Origin: Cyathus striatus
Taxonomy: Eukaryota; Basidiomycota; Agaricomycetes; Agaricales; Nidulariaceae
NCBI GenBank assembly: GCA_025738555.1
Contig: JAOVFP010000010.1
Span: forward strand, 1,240,001-1,304,000
Length of the DNA stretch: 64,000 nt
Reading direction: 5' to 3'
Numbering within the stretch: the first letter of the stretch is position 1; each line of letters begins with the position of its first letter. This document shows positions 46,765 through 58,921 of this stretch, in pieces. The notes under the pieces were generated by a model. The model was given only the letters and a program-made list of their open reading frames with translations, made no database searches and had not been told where the DNA came from. The translations under genes were made by a program, and so were the position numbers.

Positions 46765-49147
46765 ATGCCTCCTCGCAGATCTACTAGGAACAAATCCACC
46801 AACATTAATGCCACTACAACCAGTGGCAATACTGACAATCCACCAGAACCTTCAAATACTCGCAAGCGCACTGTCTCTTCCACTGAAGGTACTACTCAAC
46901 CTGCTAAAAAGAAGGGCAAAAAGGAGAGTACTGTAGAAGAAGAATCTGAGGGAAACAGTGCTAAGAAGAGGAAAGGAAAGAAGGGAAGAGGACGGTATGT
47001 AATAATTCATTTATAAAATTGCATTTTAATCATTTTAAATTTTCTTTTCAGTAAATCTGCAACACAGCGTATTGCTGAAGATGCTAGTGCCAGCTCACCA
47101 GTTAAGTTGACAAGGGCTGAACAAAATATCGTTGATGATGGCACCTCTGTTGCCCCTCCTAAGCGAATTCGCAATGCAGTTGTGAGTTTGCTTTCTGCTA
47201 GCCAGGCTCCAGTTGCTACTAGTGGTCGTATCCGTCGCTCTGAGGTACTTGATAATGAAAGTACAGAAAGTGAGAATGCAAATGAAGATACTAGTGCTGG
47301 TGAAAATGCCAGTAATAATCCCTCTGATGATAGTGGCAGTGAAATTGAAGAAGTTAGCTCTAAGCACAACAAGAGCAATGAGGATACTGGTAACCAGACC
47401 AGTAAGGACACTCACAACAAAGAAAGTGAGGATACTGGTAATCAGACTAGCAAAGATACTCGCAACAAGAGCAATGAGGATACTGGTGACCAGACCAGCA
47501 AGGATGCTCACAACAAGAGCAGTGAGAATACTGGTAATCAGACTAGCAAAGATACTCGCAACAAGAGCAATGAGAATACTGGTAATCAGACCAGCAAAGA
47601 TACTCACAACAAGAGCAATAAGGATACTGGTCACCAGACCAGCAAAGATACCCTCAACAAGAGCAATGAGGATACTGGTCACCAGACCAGCAAGGATGCT
47701 CACAACAAGAGCAGTGAGAATACTGGTAATCAGACCAGTAAGAATACTCAGAAGGATGTGCTCAATATTGAAAGTCTAAGTGAGCATGAAAATACAGATA
47801 ACTATATAAGTGATGTTCACATGGCATCTCCACCAAAGAAAGAGACTTACAATCTACAAGGATCCTCTCGTGTAACTGGTAAGTATCTTATTTCTCTAAT
47901 ATATAATAAAAAATAACAAGCTATTTAGGTGGATTTATGTGCCATCATGCACAGGGTAATGTCTATAACAGTGCTGACTTTCTTGAAATTGAGAAGCAGT
48001 CAACATATCTAGAACATGTCAAAGGAATTATATACCTTTACATTTCAAAGCTAGATCCAACAGATTTGAAAGTTATAAACATGAACTCAATGACTTTTAT
48101 TAAGATCCCTATTTCAGTAAACTCAATGGAACCTGTTATGAAAGGACTAGCAAAGAAATATAATCCTATTGCTGATTCTAATCAGTGGTTTTATATTGTT
48201 GATAATGACAGCCCACATTGGCGTCTTTTGGGTAACTTTGAATGTGCCATTGAGGAAAATGATGAATTTACATGGATTCAGCAAGGAAATTATGTTATAC
48301 ATGTATTATGTGTAAGTGTTATTTTTATATATCTTTACAGCTCCAAACTCAACTATACAAATAGTCTTCTTTTCGTCCTTCAGGTCAAGAAGAGTCAACA
48401 CTAATTGCAGTTCAGTCTCGCTCTGCGTCTCTTTCTACTCGCAATCGATCTGTATCAATGGCTCCATCTGCTGTAACAGAAGCTGCTGCTGAGCCTCAAG
48501 TAATTGCTGCTCGTCTTGGTGTCAGTGCAGATGAACTTAGCTGCACTTTTGAGGATGGAATTAGAGGCCAATATAAGAAGTACTTGCTGGCTCTTAAGTA
48601 TCTTGATATATATAACTCAATGGCAAGGAACAACCAATGGCAAGGAAAAGCACTAAGAAAGAAGGAAATTGTTGATATTTTCCTGTCCTATTCATACTTT
48701 CAGTCCAACCACTCAAAGCTTTTTACAAAGTTATCAAATTATCCTCATTTAATGAAATGGATGGAGGGAAAAGATGATGCTCCATCTGACATGGAAGCAT
48801 GGGGATATGAAAAGACCCAAAAATATACATTTGAGGACCTTAAGACATTTTATGAGAATGGAGGGACACTTGATCCTGACAGAGCAGTAAGAAAGAAAGT
48901 AAAGGGAAAGGGAAAAGTTAAAAGTAAACAGGAGGAGTCAGATGATGAGGATGATGATGATGATGATAATGAGGATGAGGATGAGGATGAGGATGATGAT
49001 GAGGAGGAGGAAATGGAGAAGAATAAGAATAAAAATAATAAGGGAAAGAACAAGCAAATGGAGAAAGGAAAGGATAAAGGGAAGGGTAAAGGTAAAGGAA
49101 AGGATAAGGAAGTTAAGAAGGCTTCTAAGAAGAAAGCTAAAGAGTAA
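46765..49147 (+). CDS. Uncharacterised companion protein of the KDZ-type unit
   Basis: Exons 46,765-46,994, 47,052-47,878, 47,929-48,309 and 48,384-49,147 join in phase and give about 733 residues. The N-terminus (MPPRRSTRNK) is basic and Ser/Thr-rich. Residues about 184-311 are eight copies of a 16-residue unit such as KSNEDTGNQTSKDTHN. Exon 3 encodes a compact region (SADFLEIEKQSTYLEHVKG, DNDSPHWRLLGNFECAIEEN). Exon 4 has a second conserved-looking region (EIVDIFLSYSYF, YPHLMKWMEGKDDAP, YTFEDLKTFYENGG) and ends in a Lys/Gly/Asp/Glu-rich tail. I do not recognise the family. It is 55-160 bp upstream of the transposase-like gene on the same strand, and the second unit retains a similar K/G-rich tail in the same position, so the two genes probably travel together. 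A DNA-binding or nuclear accessory role is a guess from charge alone. Confidence 0.75.
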
Positions 49148-49201
49148 GCTTATTTTATCTTGAATGAATCTTTTTTTCATTTTTAAAATGTAGTATAAAA
49201 T

Positions 49202-51598
49202 TTGAGATCTTTGTATTCTATTTCATATGCCAAATTCTTATGCATGTATTCCTTCAAAAAAAAAAGTGTCTTGTATAGTTTTGTAACTGGATGTTCCATT
49301 CTAATGGAATTTGTTCTTATTTTTACAACACTTTGGAGATTTAAAGATTGGATGAATTTTAAGAATACAACTATAAATTTGCACATATGGATTATTTTAA
49401 TAATGTTGCCAGAAGTATCAGCAAACATGCAGCCCTTTCCTGATATATCATTTAAAACTTTTAGCAAATTTATCAGTAATAATTATAGTTCAGAAATCTC
49501 CTTATCAACAGCCTTAGTAATACTATTTACAGTTACACACAACTGTGACTTATTAAGTCTTCATGCACGGCAGCACAATCCTAGATATCCTCAGGAGAAT
49601 AATGTACAAATGACTGCTTGGATGCTTACCTTATCTCGAGCTTTACAAGAACAACTTGGAGAGAGATGTAACAAATTGTTTAAAGGTGAACCTGGTGACC
49701 AAGCAGATACTACTTTGGCACTGAGCTTGGATAAATTAATGAAGACTCTAAAGCTTAATCCATGTGAATCATCTGGCAAATTTAAAGGAAACTTAAAGTT
49801 AGTATCTCATAAAGAGATTTCACCATCATTTGTTATTTGTCCTGTAACTGCTGTATGTCAAACAAATACATGCCCCCCATTAGCATTGCACTTATCAACA
49901 AGTATAAGAGATATTCCTCGAGTTACTTTAATTCAGGGTACTGAAACAATAAAAAATGTTCAAGTACTTACAGGAATCTGCAATAAATGTAAAACACAAT
50001 ACTCAGCTGATAGAGAGAAAGTTTCAATTCCTAATAAAAAAAGTACTCGAGTTTACCTCAATTCTGCAAAGTATGTTAAAGTGGGACAGTCACTGTGGGT
50101 GGACAGAATATTTTCAAATGCAGCTGTCAATGCAATCTATAGCTTTCATGCATCAGCTGCTGCTTACACTCAATTTTGGAATAATAGCTTTTCTGATGAA
50201 CAAAGCATCACCCGCAGACATATTTGGCAGGCATTCATTCAAGAAACTGTTAGAGCCTTAGCTGCTGCACGAGGCATAAATTTGGAAGTTGAAGATGGTC
50301 TTTCAATTGATAATCTTACACGTGAAGCTTATTCTTTACTTGGTGATAATGGAATCATTCGATCTGCTGATAAGCACACTTGTGCTGAGTGTACACATGT
50401 CTACCAAGACAGATCTAATGTGACATCAGAAGTTGACTCTGCTGGTGTGGTAGGAATTGATGAAAACAGATCAGTTCCTGATCTTGTACAATCAGAAAGT
50501 ACCCAGGAAGATATGAATTCTGTAAATGTACAAGCAGCAGTAGCAGATATGGAAAATAATGATTCTACAATAAATGAGAATGAGTATGCACCTGTAAAAA
50601 TGGTGGTGCTGGATGGTATTATAATGGGCCCAACACACTGTGCATTTGAAGGGTGTACAAGTGAGTTGCATAATGCACGTGGAGGTGTTTTTTGTGAAGT
50701 ACATGAAGCCTTTTATGGTGCATGCTGTCGTATTCAAGGTTGCACTAATATGAAAGAGCAAGGTACACAGGCTTGTAATGATCACCAAGCTGAGTGGACA
50801 AGATTTCAATCAACTCGTCATTCTTCTTATCAAGCTGGTGTAAGGAGAATGCTTCACCGCCCAGGAGAACAGAATGAATGGAGTACAGTTAGACCAAGAA
50901 ATTCTCAGCCACATGATGAACCACAACAATCAGCAAATAGAAAAATAAAAAACTACTTTACTCCAGGCAAATACTACTGTGTTGAAACAATATGTGCACC
51001 TTGTGGAGTGGTTATTGCCTGGACAAAATTTGAGGATGCTGAATCACCATACAATATTATGAAGTTCCTTGAAGAGGTATTCCCTACTGAAGAATCTAGA
51101 CCAGATTATGTATGTATTGATAAGGCATGCTTGGTTCTAAGATATCTTCTTCATGAAGATCGAAGAGAGCAGTGGAATACATGGAAAAAAACTACAAGGT
51201 TTAGTGTGGACAGCTATCATTACACAGGACACAGAGTTTCAGATTATCTCTGCAGAATATTTTGTAATCCTGCACCATTAGATGGATCAGCTCCAAATCT
51301 GGTGATTACTGACTTTGATAAGAATGGACATCCATATTTGAAAAGAGCTTTTAATACACAGGTAAGAGCATATATAATAATGATATAAAATGTTTTAATA
51401 ACTACTTCTTAATAATAGGCATGTGAACAGCTCAATGCTTGGCTTGGTGGCTTTGAATCCATTTTAAAAAAAATGGCACCACATAACTTTGATTGGTTTC
51501 TGCATGCCATGTTATTTTATCATAGCAAACATGTTATACAAAGGCAGGAAAAAGAAAGAGACAGGAAGCTACTGATATTGAAGTGCAAGGTGATGTAG
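49202..51598 (+). CDS. KDZ-type transposase with CxC5/CxC6-like clusters
   Basis: Exon 1 is 49,202-51,361 and exon 2 is 51,419-51,598 (GTAAGA..TAG intron). Possible later starts are 49,304 and 49,352. The N-terminal ~85 residues are hydrophobic. A Cys pair ICNKCKTQY (about residue 260) and a Cys/His cluster (PTHCAFEGC, GVFCEVHE, CCRIQGC, ACNDHQ; about residues 472-530) resemble the CxC5 and CxC6 modules found with fungal KDZ transposases. The core follows: VCIDKAC (residue ~637, Asp), FSVDSYHYTGHR with DYLCRIFCNP (Asp ~668), and ACEQLNAWLGG in exon 2 (Glu ~723), giving a D-D-E set on an RNase-H-like fold (inferred). Exon 2 stops at TAG 51,596, but a second frame encodes an acidic tail (GDVVDDDDDD..) ending at 51,646. 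A one-base shift near 51,545-51,565 would match the acidic tail of the paralogue. No intact terminal repeats were found. Confidence 0.82.
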
Positions 51599-51774
51599 TA
51601 GATGATGATGATGATGATAGTTTTCCAGCTGATGATATTGTTCTTTAAAAAAATACATACATAGTTTTACATTTTAGCCAACTGTAGGTAGAAATGATTA
51701 TGAATTAACAGTTTTTGTAGTGTTCATTGAGATTTTAAACAGGAAAATTAAGGTATTAAACAGATCTTACAGAT
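51599..51774. other. 3' flank of the KDZ-type unit
   Basis: AT-rich; contains the alternative acidic tail to 51,646. No terminal repeat could be defined. Confidence 0.4.
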
Positions 51775-52014
51775 TCTGCATAAATCCACACAGAAATCAT
51801 GCAGAATATGTATGGAATGTGCACAGAATTATCACCTATAATAATAAAAATAGCCACTATATAAATTCTGTATGGTATCTATACAGGTCTGTACAGGTCT
51901 GTACGGATCCGCACGGAATCCGTACGGATCCGTACGGAATTTTCGGATTCCGTGCGGATTCCGTACGGATCCGTGCGGATCCGTACAGACCTCTTGGGGG
52001 AGTGTAAATTACTG
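51775..52014. mobile_element. Right-end fragment of the TTTACACT element
   Basis: From GCATAAATCCACACAGAA to GGGGGAGTGTAAATTACTG it matches 9,910-10,117, including the TCCGTACGGA palindrome cluster. The satellite and left end are missing. It lies between the two KDZ-type units. Confidence 0.82.
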
Positions 52015-52471
52015 GTTCTTTGTACTCATTTAATACACTACTTTGGTTTATTAGTAGCCATTGTGCTACTTCTTTTACAATTATTATTATTTTACAATGA
52101 AGCCACTGTACTGCTCTTGTGCATCTCGGATGATTCCCTGCACCAAGTCCAATAGACCATGTGCCATTGTATAGAACCCTCCGGAAAATCCCTAAATCAG
52201 AACATACAGACTGCTGTTGCTCAGCTAGTAGCTTTCAGAAATATGCCTCATGCCTATGATATCCAGGTCTGAATAATAGAATAACTTACATGTGTAAAAC
52301 CACATGGACAATGGCACATGAAACAGCCAAGCACAGTACCAATGCCATCACACACTATTGATGCACACCACAGAAAGAGCTGTTAACTCTGAAATTCCTT
52401 GTAACCACACATTTTAGCACATGTACCAGGCTCATACCAATGCTGCAGCATTTGAGGCCCTTCTGGAATAA
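52015..52471. other. Degenerate coding-like segment
   Basis: Several stop-interrupted frames look coding (for example TWTMAHETAKHSTNAITHY near 52,300 and LKFLVTTHFSTCTRLIPMLQ near 52,395), but I could not assign them. They may be older exons of the second companion gene. Confidence 0.3.
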
Positions 52472-52594
52472 GGTGTAACCATATGGATTGCCATAGTGAA
52501 GGAGAAAGATCAAGAAGATATGAGTGAAAATAAAGGAAAGGGAAAGAGTAAGAAGTCGCACAAGAAGGACAAGGGAAAGTCCAAAAAATTGTAA
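52472..52594 (+). pseudogene. Lys/Gly-rich tail of a second companion gene
   Basis: The frame ends EDMSENKGKGKSKKSHKKDK then GKSKKL and a stop at 52,592. Composition and position (upstream of a KDZ-type gene, same strand) match the tail of the 46,765-49,147 protein. Everything upstream is interrupted by stops. Confidence 0.6.
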
Positions 52595-52609
52595 GAGTTT
52601 TGTTATTAC

Positions 52610-53085
52610 TTGCTTTCAATAGTTGGGTTTTTGTTTTTATTCTATTGTTGTGGATTGGAATACTTCAACAGTATTTTCAATCCTTGTACAGTAATTGGCT
52701 TTCAACAGCCATTGATTTTGTATTTCTTTACTTTATGTAAAGTTGAGAATACTTCAACAGTATTTTCAACTTCATGTACAATTATTTGCTTTCAACAGCT
52801 GAATATTTCTACTATTCTTTATTTTATGTAGAGTTGGAATACTTCAACAGTATTTTCAACTTCATGTACAATTATTTGCTTTCAACAGCTGAATGTTTCT
52901 GCTACTCTTCATTTTATGTAGAGTTGAAATGCTTCAACAGTATTTTCAACTTCATGTATGTACAATTATTTGGTTTCAGTAGCTGAATGTTTCTGCTACT
53001 CTTTATTTTATGTAGAGTTGAAATACTTCAACAGTATTTTTAACTTCATGTATGTACAACTATTGGCTTTCAACAGCTATATGCT
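52610..53085. repeat. ~90-bp tandem repeat, five copies
   Basis: CTTCAACAGTATTTTCAA recurs at about 52,664, 52,752, 52,843, 52,932 and 53,027 (88-95 bp apart), each followed by TTTCAACAGC or a related phrase. It fills the gap between the companion tail and the second KDZ-type gene; the first unit has no such expansion. Confidence 0.85.
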
Positions 53086-53133
53086 GGCTATAAATTTTGT
53101 TGTGATTCTGTGAATTGTGAGAACAATTTTCTA

Positions 53134-55505
53134 ATGAAACTTTCTATTTTTTATAGCTCAACTTACCTGCTTTATTTTAAAATATGGACAATATGTGTTT
53201 TATTGTCCTTTATACCTCAAGTAAATGCAATTCAATCTGAAGATCCATTTCCAAATATTCCATTCAAGCTGTTTGCTGAATTTATTCATCTCAATTTCAG
53301 TTCAGATATTACTTTGGCAACTGTGTTGACAATTCTGTTCTCATTTCTGAATAACACTGATATTCTTAACCTCCATGCACGAGCAAAACATTCCATACAT
53401 GAAGATGAATATTCTGTAACTGCTAATGGATGGATTAAAGCACTTGCTACTGCTATACAAACTCACTTAGATGCAAAAATTAACTCTGCAGAAATGAAGG
53501 ATACACAGCTATTTAATTCATATGAAAGGCCAGAAATTTTAGGGTCATCAAAAATATCTGTAATTTCTAAAAAGCTAGATAGATTGTTGTCTATATTGGA
53601 CTTAGACCCTTATGAAAGAAAAGGAGAAAATTTACAACCTTTGAAACCTGTTTCTACTAGTGAAATTGAGCCAGTACTGCTTATTGGTCCTGCTCGCATC
53701 ACATGTTCAACACCTGAAAAAGCTTGTATTGGAAGAGCATTGCATATCAATACTCGTCAACGTGATAGAACAAAAGTTACACTTATAAAGGGAATTAAAC
53801 TATATGAAAATGCTCAGATTGTATCTGGATTTTGCACAAAATGTGAAGCTATATATTATGCAGATCATAAAAGTCTTGCCACTCCTTCCAACTCTGAAGC
53901 TTCACAACGTAATCCAGATGTTAGTCCTAAAGATTGCATAATTTTCAATAAAGCAAAATATATTAAAATTGGAAAAAGTATCTGGGCTGATAGATTGTTT
54001 ACAACTATGGTTGTCAATTCTGTATATCATTTTCATGCATCAACTGCTGCATATACAGAGTTCTGGAATTATACATTTTCAAAAGGTGATGAAAATGAGT
54101 ACCCACCTATTTCAAGACAGCAAATATGGAAAGCCTTCATACATGAAACAACTAGACAGATATCTGTTTCAATGAATAAAACTCTAGTGATGCCTGACAA
54201 TTTATTAATACAGCAAATAGCTAAAGAGGCATATTTGAAGTTGGGACAAGAGGGTATTATTGGAGATGCTTTGAACCATTCATGTAAAGAATGCACACAT
54301 GATTATAAAGCAACAGCTGATCATATTAATGCTGATGACAATGCTGCAGTAGTTGGAATAGATGAAAATCGTACTGTACCAATATTACGAGAAGATGCTG
54401 AAAATACAGAATATGCAGATATGGATGATAATGCAATGGAAACAGATCTTGTTCCAGAACCAAAAGTTAAAATGATAGTGGTTGATGGCATTGTTATGGG
54501 GCCAAATCACTGTGCCTATCAGAATTGTTCTGAAAAATTGGCAAATGCACGAACAGGAGTATTTTGTCTAAGACATGAAAGTCAACATGAAGGACTATGC
54601 CGAATGAAAAGGTGTTATAATATTAAAGAACAAAATTCTCAAACATGTGTAAACCACAGACAAAACTGGTATAATCATGTTATTAGATTTGGACGACAAT
54701 CTGTACTTGGCATTCGAAGACTTATCTGAAGAACTGAAGAAGAAGGTGCACTATCATGGACACAGCAATTGAGAAGAAGAATTAATCCACAACATGACCA
54801 GCCAAATCGTGAACCACAGGAACCAGATAATTACTTTGTGGCTCCTCGTTTCTATTGTGTTGAAACTATTTGTGCACCATGTGGAGTTGTAATTGCATGG
54901 ACAAAATTTGCAAAGTCAGAAGGTGCCCGTCAAATTGTGGAGTTTCTGGAAAATGTATATCCAATGCAAGAAACTAGACCAAGCTATGTATGCATTGATA
55001 AAGCATGTGTAGTCCTGAAATTTTTAATCAACTCCCATAATTGGAATATTTGGAAAGCCTCTACAAGATTTGTTGTAGACTCTTATCACTATATTAATCA
55101 CAGAGTGTCAGATTACCTATGTCGCACTTACTGCAATCCTAGTCCTTTGAATGGATCAGCACCAAATCTAGTTGTTGTTGAGAGAGATATAGAGGGTAAT
55201 GAGCATTATAAACGAGCATTTAATACTCAGGTATGTTTAATATAGTCTCATTTGCAATTTATAACTATTTTTCATATAGGCATGTGAGCAACTAAATGCT
55301 TGGTTAGGGGGCTTTCAAAGTATACTTAATAGGATGACTGGATAACTTCAACTGGACATTGCATGCAATGCTTTTTATTCATACCCAAAGAGTTATTCAA
55401 AAACAAATCAAAAAACAAAATCAACAAATACAAATACAGTCAGAACAACAGGGAGATGAGGATGGAATTGAGGAAGATGGAGTTGAAATTAATAGAGTTG
55501 ATTAG
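53134..55505 (+). pseudogene. Second KDZ-type transposase, mutated
   Basis: It is a paralogue of 49,202-51,598: exon 1 53,134-55,230, exon 2 55,280-55,505. Conserved blocks are LHARAKH, FCTKCEAIYYADH, HFHAS.AAYTEFWNY, CKECTHDY, PNHCAYQNCSEKL with CRMKRCYNIKEQ, ICAPCGVVIAWTKF, VCIDKACVVLKF, VVDSYHYINHR, YLCRTYCNP and ACEQLNAWLGGF. An in-frame TGA at 54,727 separates the Cys cluster from the catalytic core, with the frame continuing beyond it. A one-base shift at 55,333-55,346 breaks the segment after the Glu; the correct frame then gives NFNWTLHAMLFIHTQ and an acidic end GVEINRVD. Both lesions lie in or next to the transposase core. The N-terminus is again hydrophobic (IWTICVLLSFIPQVNA). The divergence from the first copy is large, so these are different families and not a recent duplication. 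Confidence 0.85.
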
Positions 55506-55639
55506 GTTGCATGTATGCTAATGTAAAGATCTGTTAAAATAAATATATCAATTTAGTGTTAAAATTTGCAATTTCCTCCTTTCAGCAAACTAAGAATCTC
55601 AGTCTCAACAGCATCTGCCTGCCTTTTTTGTACAGTTAT

Positions 55640-56170
55640 AAGTTGATATAAAGTCCAGGTAGAGTCCAGGTAGAATCCAGGTGGAGTACAGGTAATGAAT
55701 ATGTATCACATTAGTATGAAGCTGATATAAAGTTCAGGTAGAGTCCAGGTAGAGTCCAGGTAGAGTCCAGGTGGAGTACAGGTAATGAACATGTATCACA
55801 TTAGCATGAAGTAGATATAAAGTCCAGGTAGAGTCCAGGTAGAGTCCAGGTAGAATCCAGGTGGAGTACAGGTAATGAACATGTATCACATTAGCATGAA
55901 GTAGATATAAAGTCCAGGTAGAGTCCAGGTAGAGTCCAGGTAGAGTCCAGGTAGAGTCCAGGTGGAGTACAGGTAATGAACATGTATCACATTAGCATGA
56001 AGTAGATATAAAGTCCAGGTAGAGTCCAGGTAGAGTCCAGGTAGAGTACAGGTAGAGTACAGGTAGAGTTCAGAAGTCTACTTGTAGTCCAGGTAGAGTA
56101 CAGGTAGAGTCCAGAAGTCTACCTGGAGTCTACCTGGAAATCACATGTAGTCCAGGTAGACTTCTGGACT
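55640..56170. repeat. Minisatellite of GTAGAGTCCAG units
   Basis: An 11-bp word GTAGAGTCCAG is repeated, nested in an approximately 81-92-bp higher unit marked by GGTAATGAACATGTATCACA (55,690, 55,780, 55,870, 55,970). From 56,060 the word appears in both orientations (CTACCTGGACT), giving palindromic ends. It lies directly downstream of the second KDZ-type unit. Confidence 0.85.
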
Positions 56171-56214
56171 CTACCTGAAGTCCACCTGATTTCGTGGGGG
56201 ACCTCAATATATTG

Positions 56215-57060
56215 TGAAATCAATCCTTTTGGACTTTGTAAAATTATTGGTACAAGTTTGAAATCAATAATGGTTCAATGGGAAATCAATGGGAAATCAA
56301 TGCAAAAATCAATTTTATATCATAGGGAAATCAATAGGGAACAAATTAATATTTTATTCTATTCTATTCTATTGCCTTCACAGAGGTGTACTAGTCTCAA
56401 AAATGCTAGAACAATGAAATCACATGATCACATTTTCTAAGCTGTAGTATCATTGCTAATATAATACTTTTACATAGTATGTCCATTTATGTGTGATGAA
56501 AATAAATATAAAACAAGTATTAAAATAACATTAAATTTAGTATTGAATTCAGCAATGATTTCCATATTATATAACACTGATTTTCACATCGATTTTCGCA
56601 TTTATTTCACATTGCTTTCCCATTGATTTCAAACTTGCACCAATAATTTTACAAAGTCCAAAAGGATTGATTTCAGCAGTGATTTCCCATTGATTTCCCA
56701 TTGATTTACCTTTGAATTTACATTGATCTCCCCAATGATTTCAAACTTGTACTAATAATTCTGCAAAGTCCAAAAGGATTGATTTCAACATTGATTTCAC
56801 TCTCCAGGTATGTGTAATATAGAGATAAGTTTACTTATTAGAAAAGGACTCATGGTATAATAGATAAAGTAAGTATATGTATATTGTTAACCACCCTAGT
56901 ATATAGTATATCCTATAGTTGGGTACCTAACAATTTCGAGTTATTCATTGATTTTTGATTGATTTTTGATTGATTCCTCATTGATTTCTTATTGATTTCT
57001 TATTGATTTCATTTTTGACTCTCATTGATTTCAGATTGAACTGGGATTGATTTAAAACCA
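56215..57060. repeat. Inverted and tandem ATTGATTTC-type repeats
   Basis: GAAATCAATCCTTTTGGACT at 56,217 (continuing TTGTAAAATTATTGGTACAAG) is the inverse of a segment at about 56,630-56,675, and a third, direct copy of the latter is at about 56,740-56,785. CCATTGATTTCC and TTGATTTTTGATTG words fill 56,580-57,060. Possibly a non-autonomous element with repetitive ends. Confidence 0.75.
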
Positions 57061-58916
57061 TGCAAGGATTGATTTCTACTTTATATAAATTGATTGATCC
57101 CAAATTTATTTATTTAATGATCTCACATCACAACAGCTTAGTGGTAGTGATCAATCGCTAAGACAGCCACAACTCTCATCCATGTTATCAATAATCATGC
57201 CTATCCATTTTCGCCATCCTGCTCAAGGCCACTGATTGAAAATGTCCCCTAAGTCCAGTGCAAAATTTTCAGGACTTGCAAGGCCAATGCTCTGATTCTT
57301 ATTAAGAGACAGCTTACAGGTGTGATTATGTTCATAAAATAAAAATATCATTTATTCTGAGAAGGTGCATACAACTACAATGTGGATTCTACACTATTTT
57401 ACATATTGATCCTAAGCACATAACATAACCTTACCTTCACTCACTGTCACCACCTCCAAAGCTTGTCTGCTCGTATTACCCCTTAAAACTACCAAGCAAC
57501 CTGCATGACACACCTAATACACCAAGCCCCATGATCAGCTACATATCTATGCATCTCCAACATCCCCAAGGCGAAACCAAAGAATGGGAATCGATACAAA
57601 ATGCAGTTCCTGTCCCGCCATCCCACATGGGATTGTTGAACCTTGTGTGGGCTTCAAAATGACATTGGCAGAGGGCGACGTCGCACTGGAAATGAGCTTG
57701 GGTAAAATATTGGTGAGAACATGCCAGTAGACTAGTACAGATGGCACAGGTGACAATATGGCTAGCTGTAATGCTGGGGGTAATGAACAGCGGTGAGGTG
57801 CAAGGGCAGAAATGTATGGGTTTGCAAGGTTTGAGAGGCTCAAATGTGGAAGGTGAGGCCTTGAGGAGTCACTCGCAAATTGGATGAAGCCTAGAGGGTG
57901 TTGACATATATACAGTCTGGGTGGCTGTAAATAGGAATAATGATTGCAGAATGTACATCATAATGTAACAGACCTATCAACACAGCACTCCCTCATCATG
58001 CCCTGCCCACCATGTGCGCAAGTTCCTATCTTACATGTGTTTAAGTTGTGAAAGTCAACCAGAGCACTGAATATAGCGGTAAATTCATAACAGGGCGCAA
58101 GACATGCAATGCACATCAATGTTCATGAGCTTCTCCACTGTACCCTTCACATGTCAGGTTCATTCTTTGAGGTCTAGAGTGACACAACACATGGAATATC
58201 ACGTAGTATATCAAAGACACTACAAGAGTTTCAACCCCTTAAAGTGAACAAGAAGAGACGAGGAGTTGGATCAAAGGAGAGATTCAAAGAATGGATTCAA
58301 CGCGCTGACATTGGCAAGCATTACGAAACAGTAAAGATATAGGGCTAGTGTTGTCACACGGAGTGATCTACTGCGAACCAAACTGAAATCAGTTCAGTCT
58401 GCTTTTGCTGACAGATCATAATTTGTTTGCGGAGTGAACTCGAAGCAATTTAAGATCGTGAATCCACGAACTGAGGAATGATCTGGTTGATTATTCATGT
58501 GATGTGTGTCGCATCACCACTACTACACCAACTTTGTACCAATTTTGAAGCTCGCCATATACAACTATCTCTGGTGCAATGAACTTAATGACCAGAAGCT
58601 TTACATAACCCAATATAAAAATAAATGCATTTAATAGTCAAGAGTGCAAAATTCCAGTACTTGAATTACTGTAAGTACACTCTAATTTGTCTAATAGTGC
58701 TGTATGTGTCTAGCCCTTGAGTTGAAAATGAAGATCGGTCTAGAGTCTGGGGCATTTGCTCAGGTTGCAATTTGATTGTCTACCACTCTAACAACGACCT
58801 ACGGCCGACATCATGAACTAGATCATCACTCCAATTGCTTCAAATCATTGTTGATGATTTGATGCAAACTGTCTACAAAATGTCAGATCAGTTCACTTCA
58901 GTTCACTCTGCAGCAA
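57061..58916. other. Intergenic, no convincing gene
   Basis: A minus-strand open frame of 98 codons (57,547-57,843) has no recognised domain. Scattered TCAGTTCAG words at 58,390-58,910 may be old repeat debris. Nothing else stands out. Confidence 0.4.
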
Positions 58917-58921
58917 TACTA

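Noticed and set aside
48850..49180. Minus-strand Ser/Ile-rich open frames
   Set aside because: Shadows of the Asp/Glu/Lys-rich tail of the companion gene.
52355..52619. Minus-strand open frames
   Set aside because: Antisense of the Lys/Gly-rich companion tail and adjacent decayed coding sequence.
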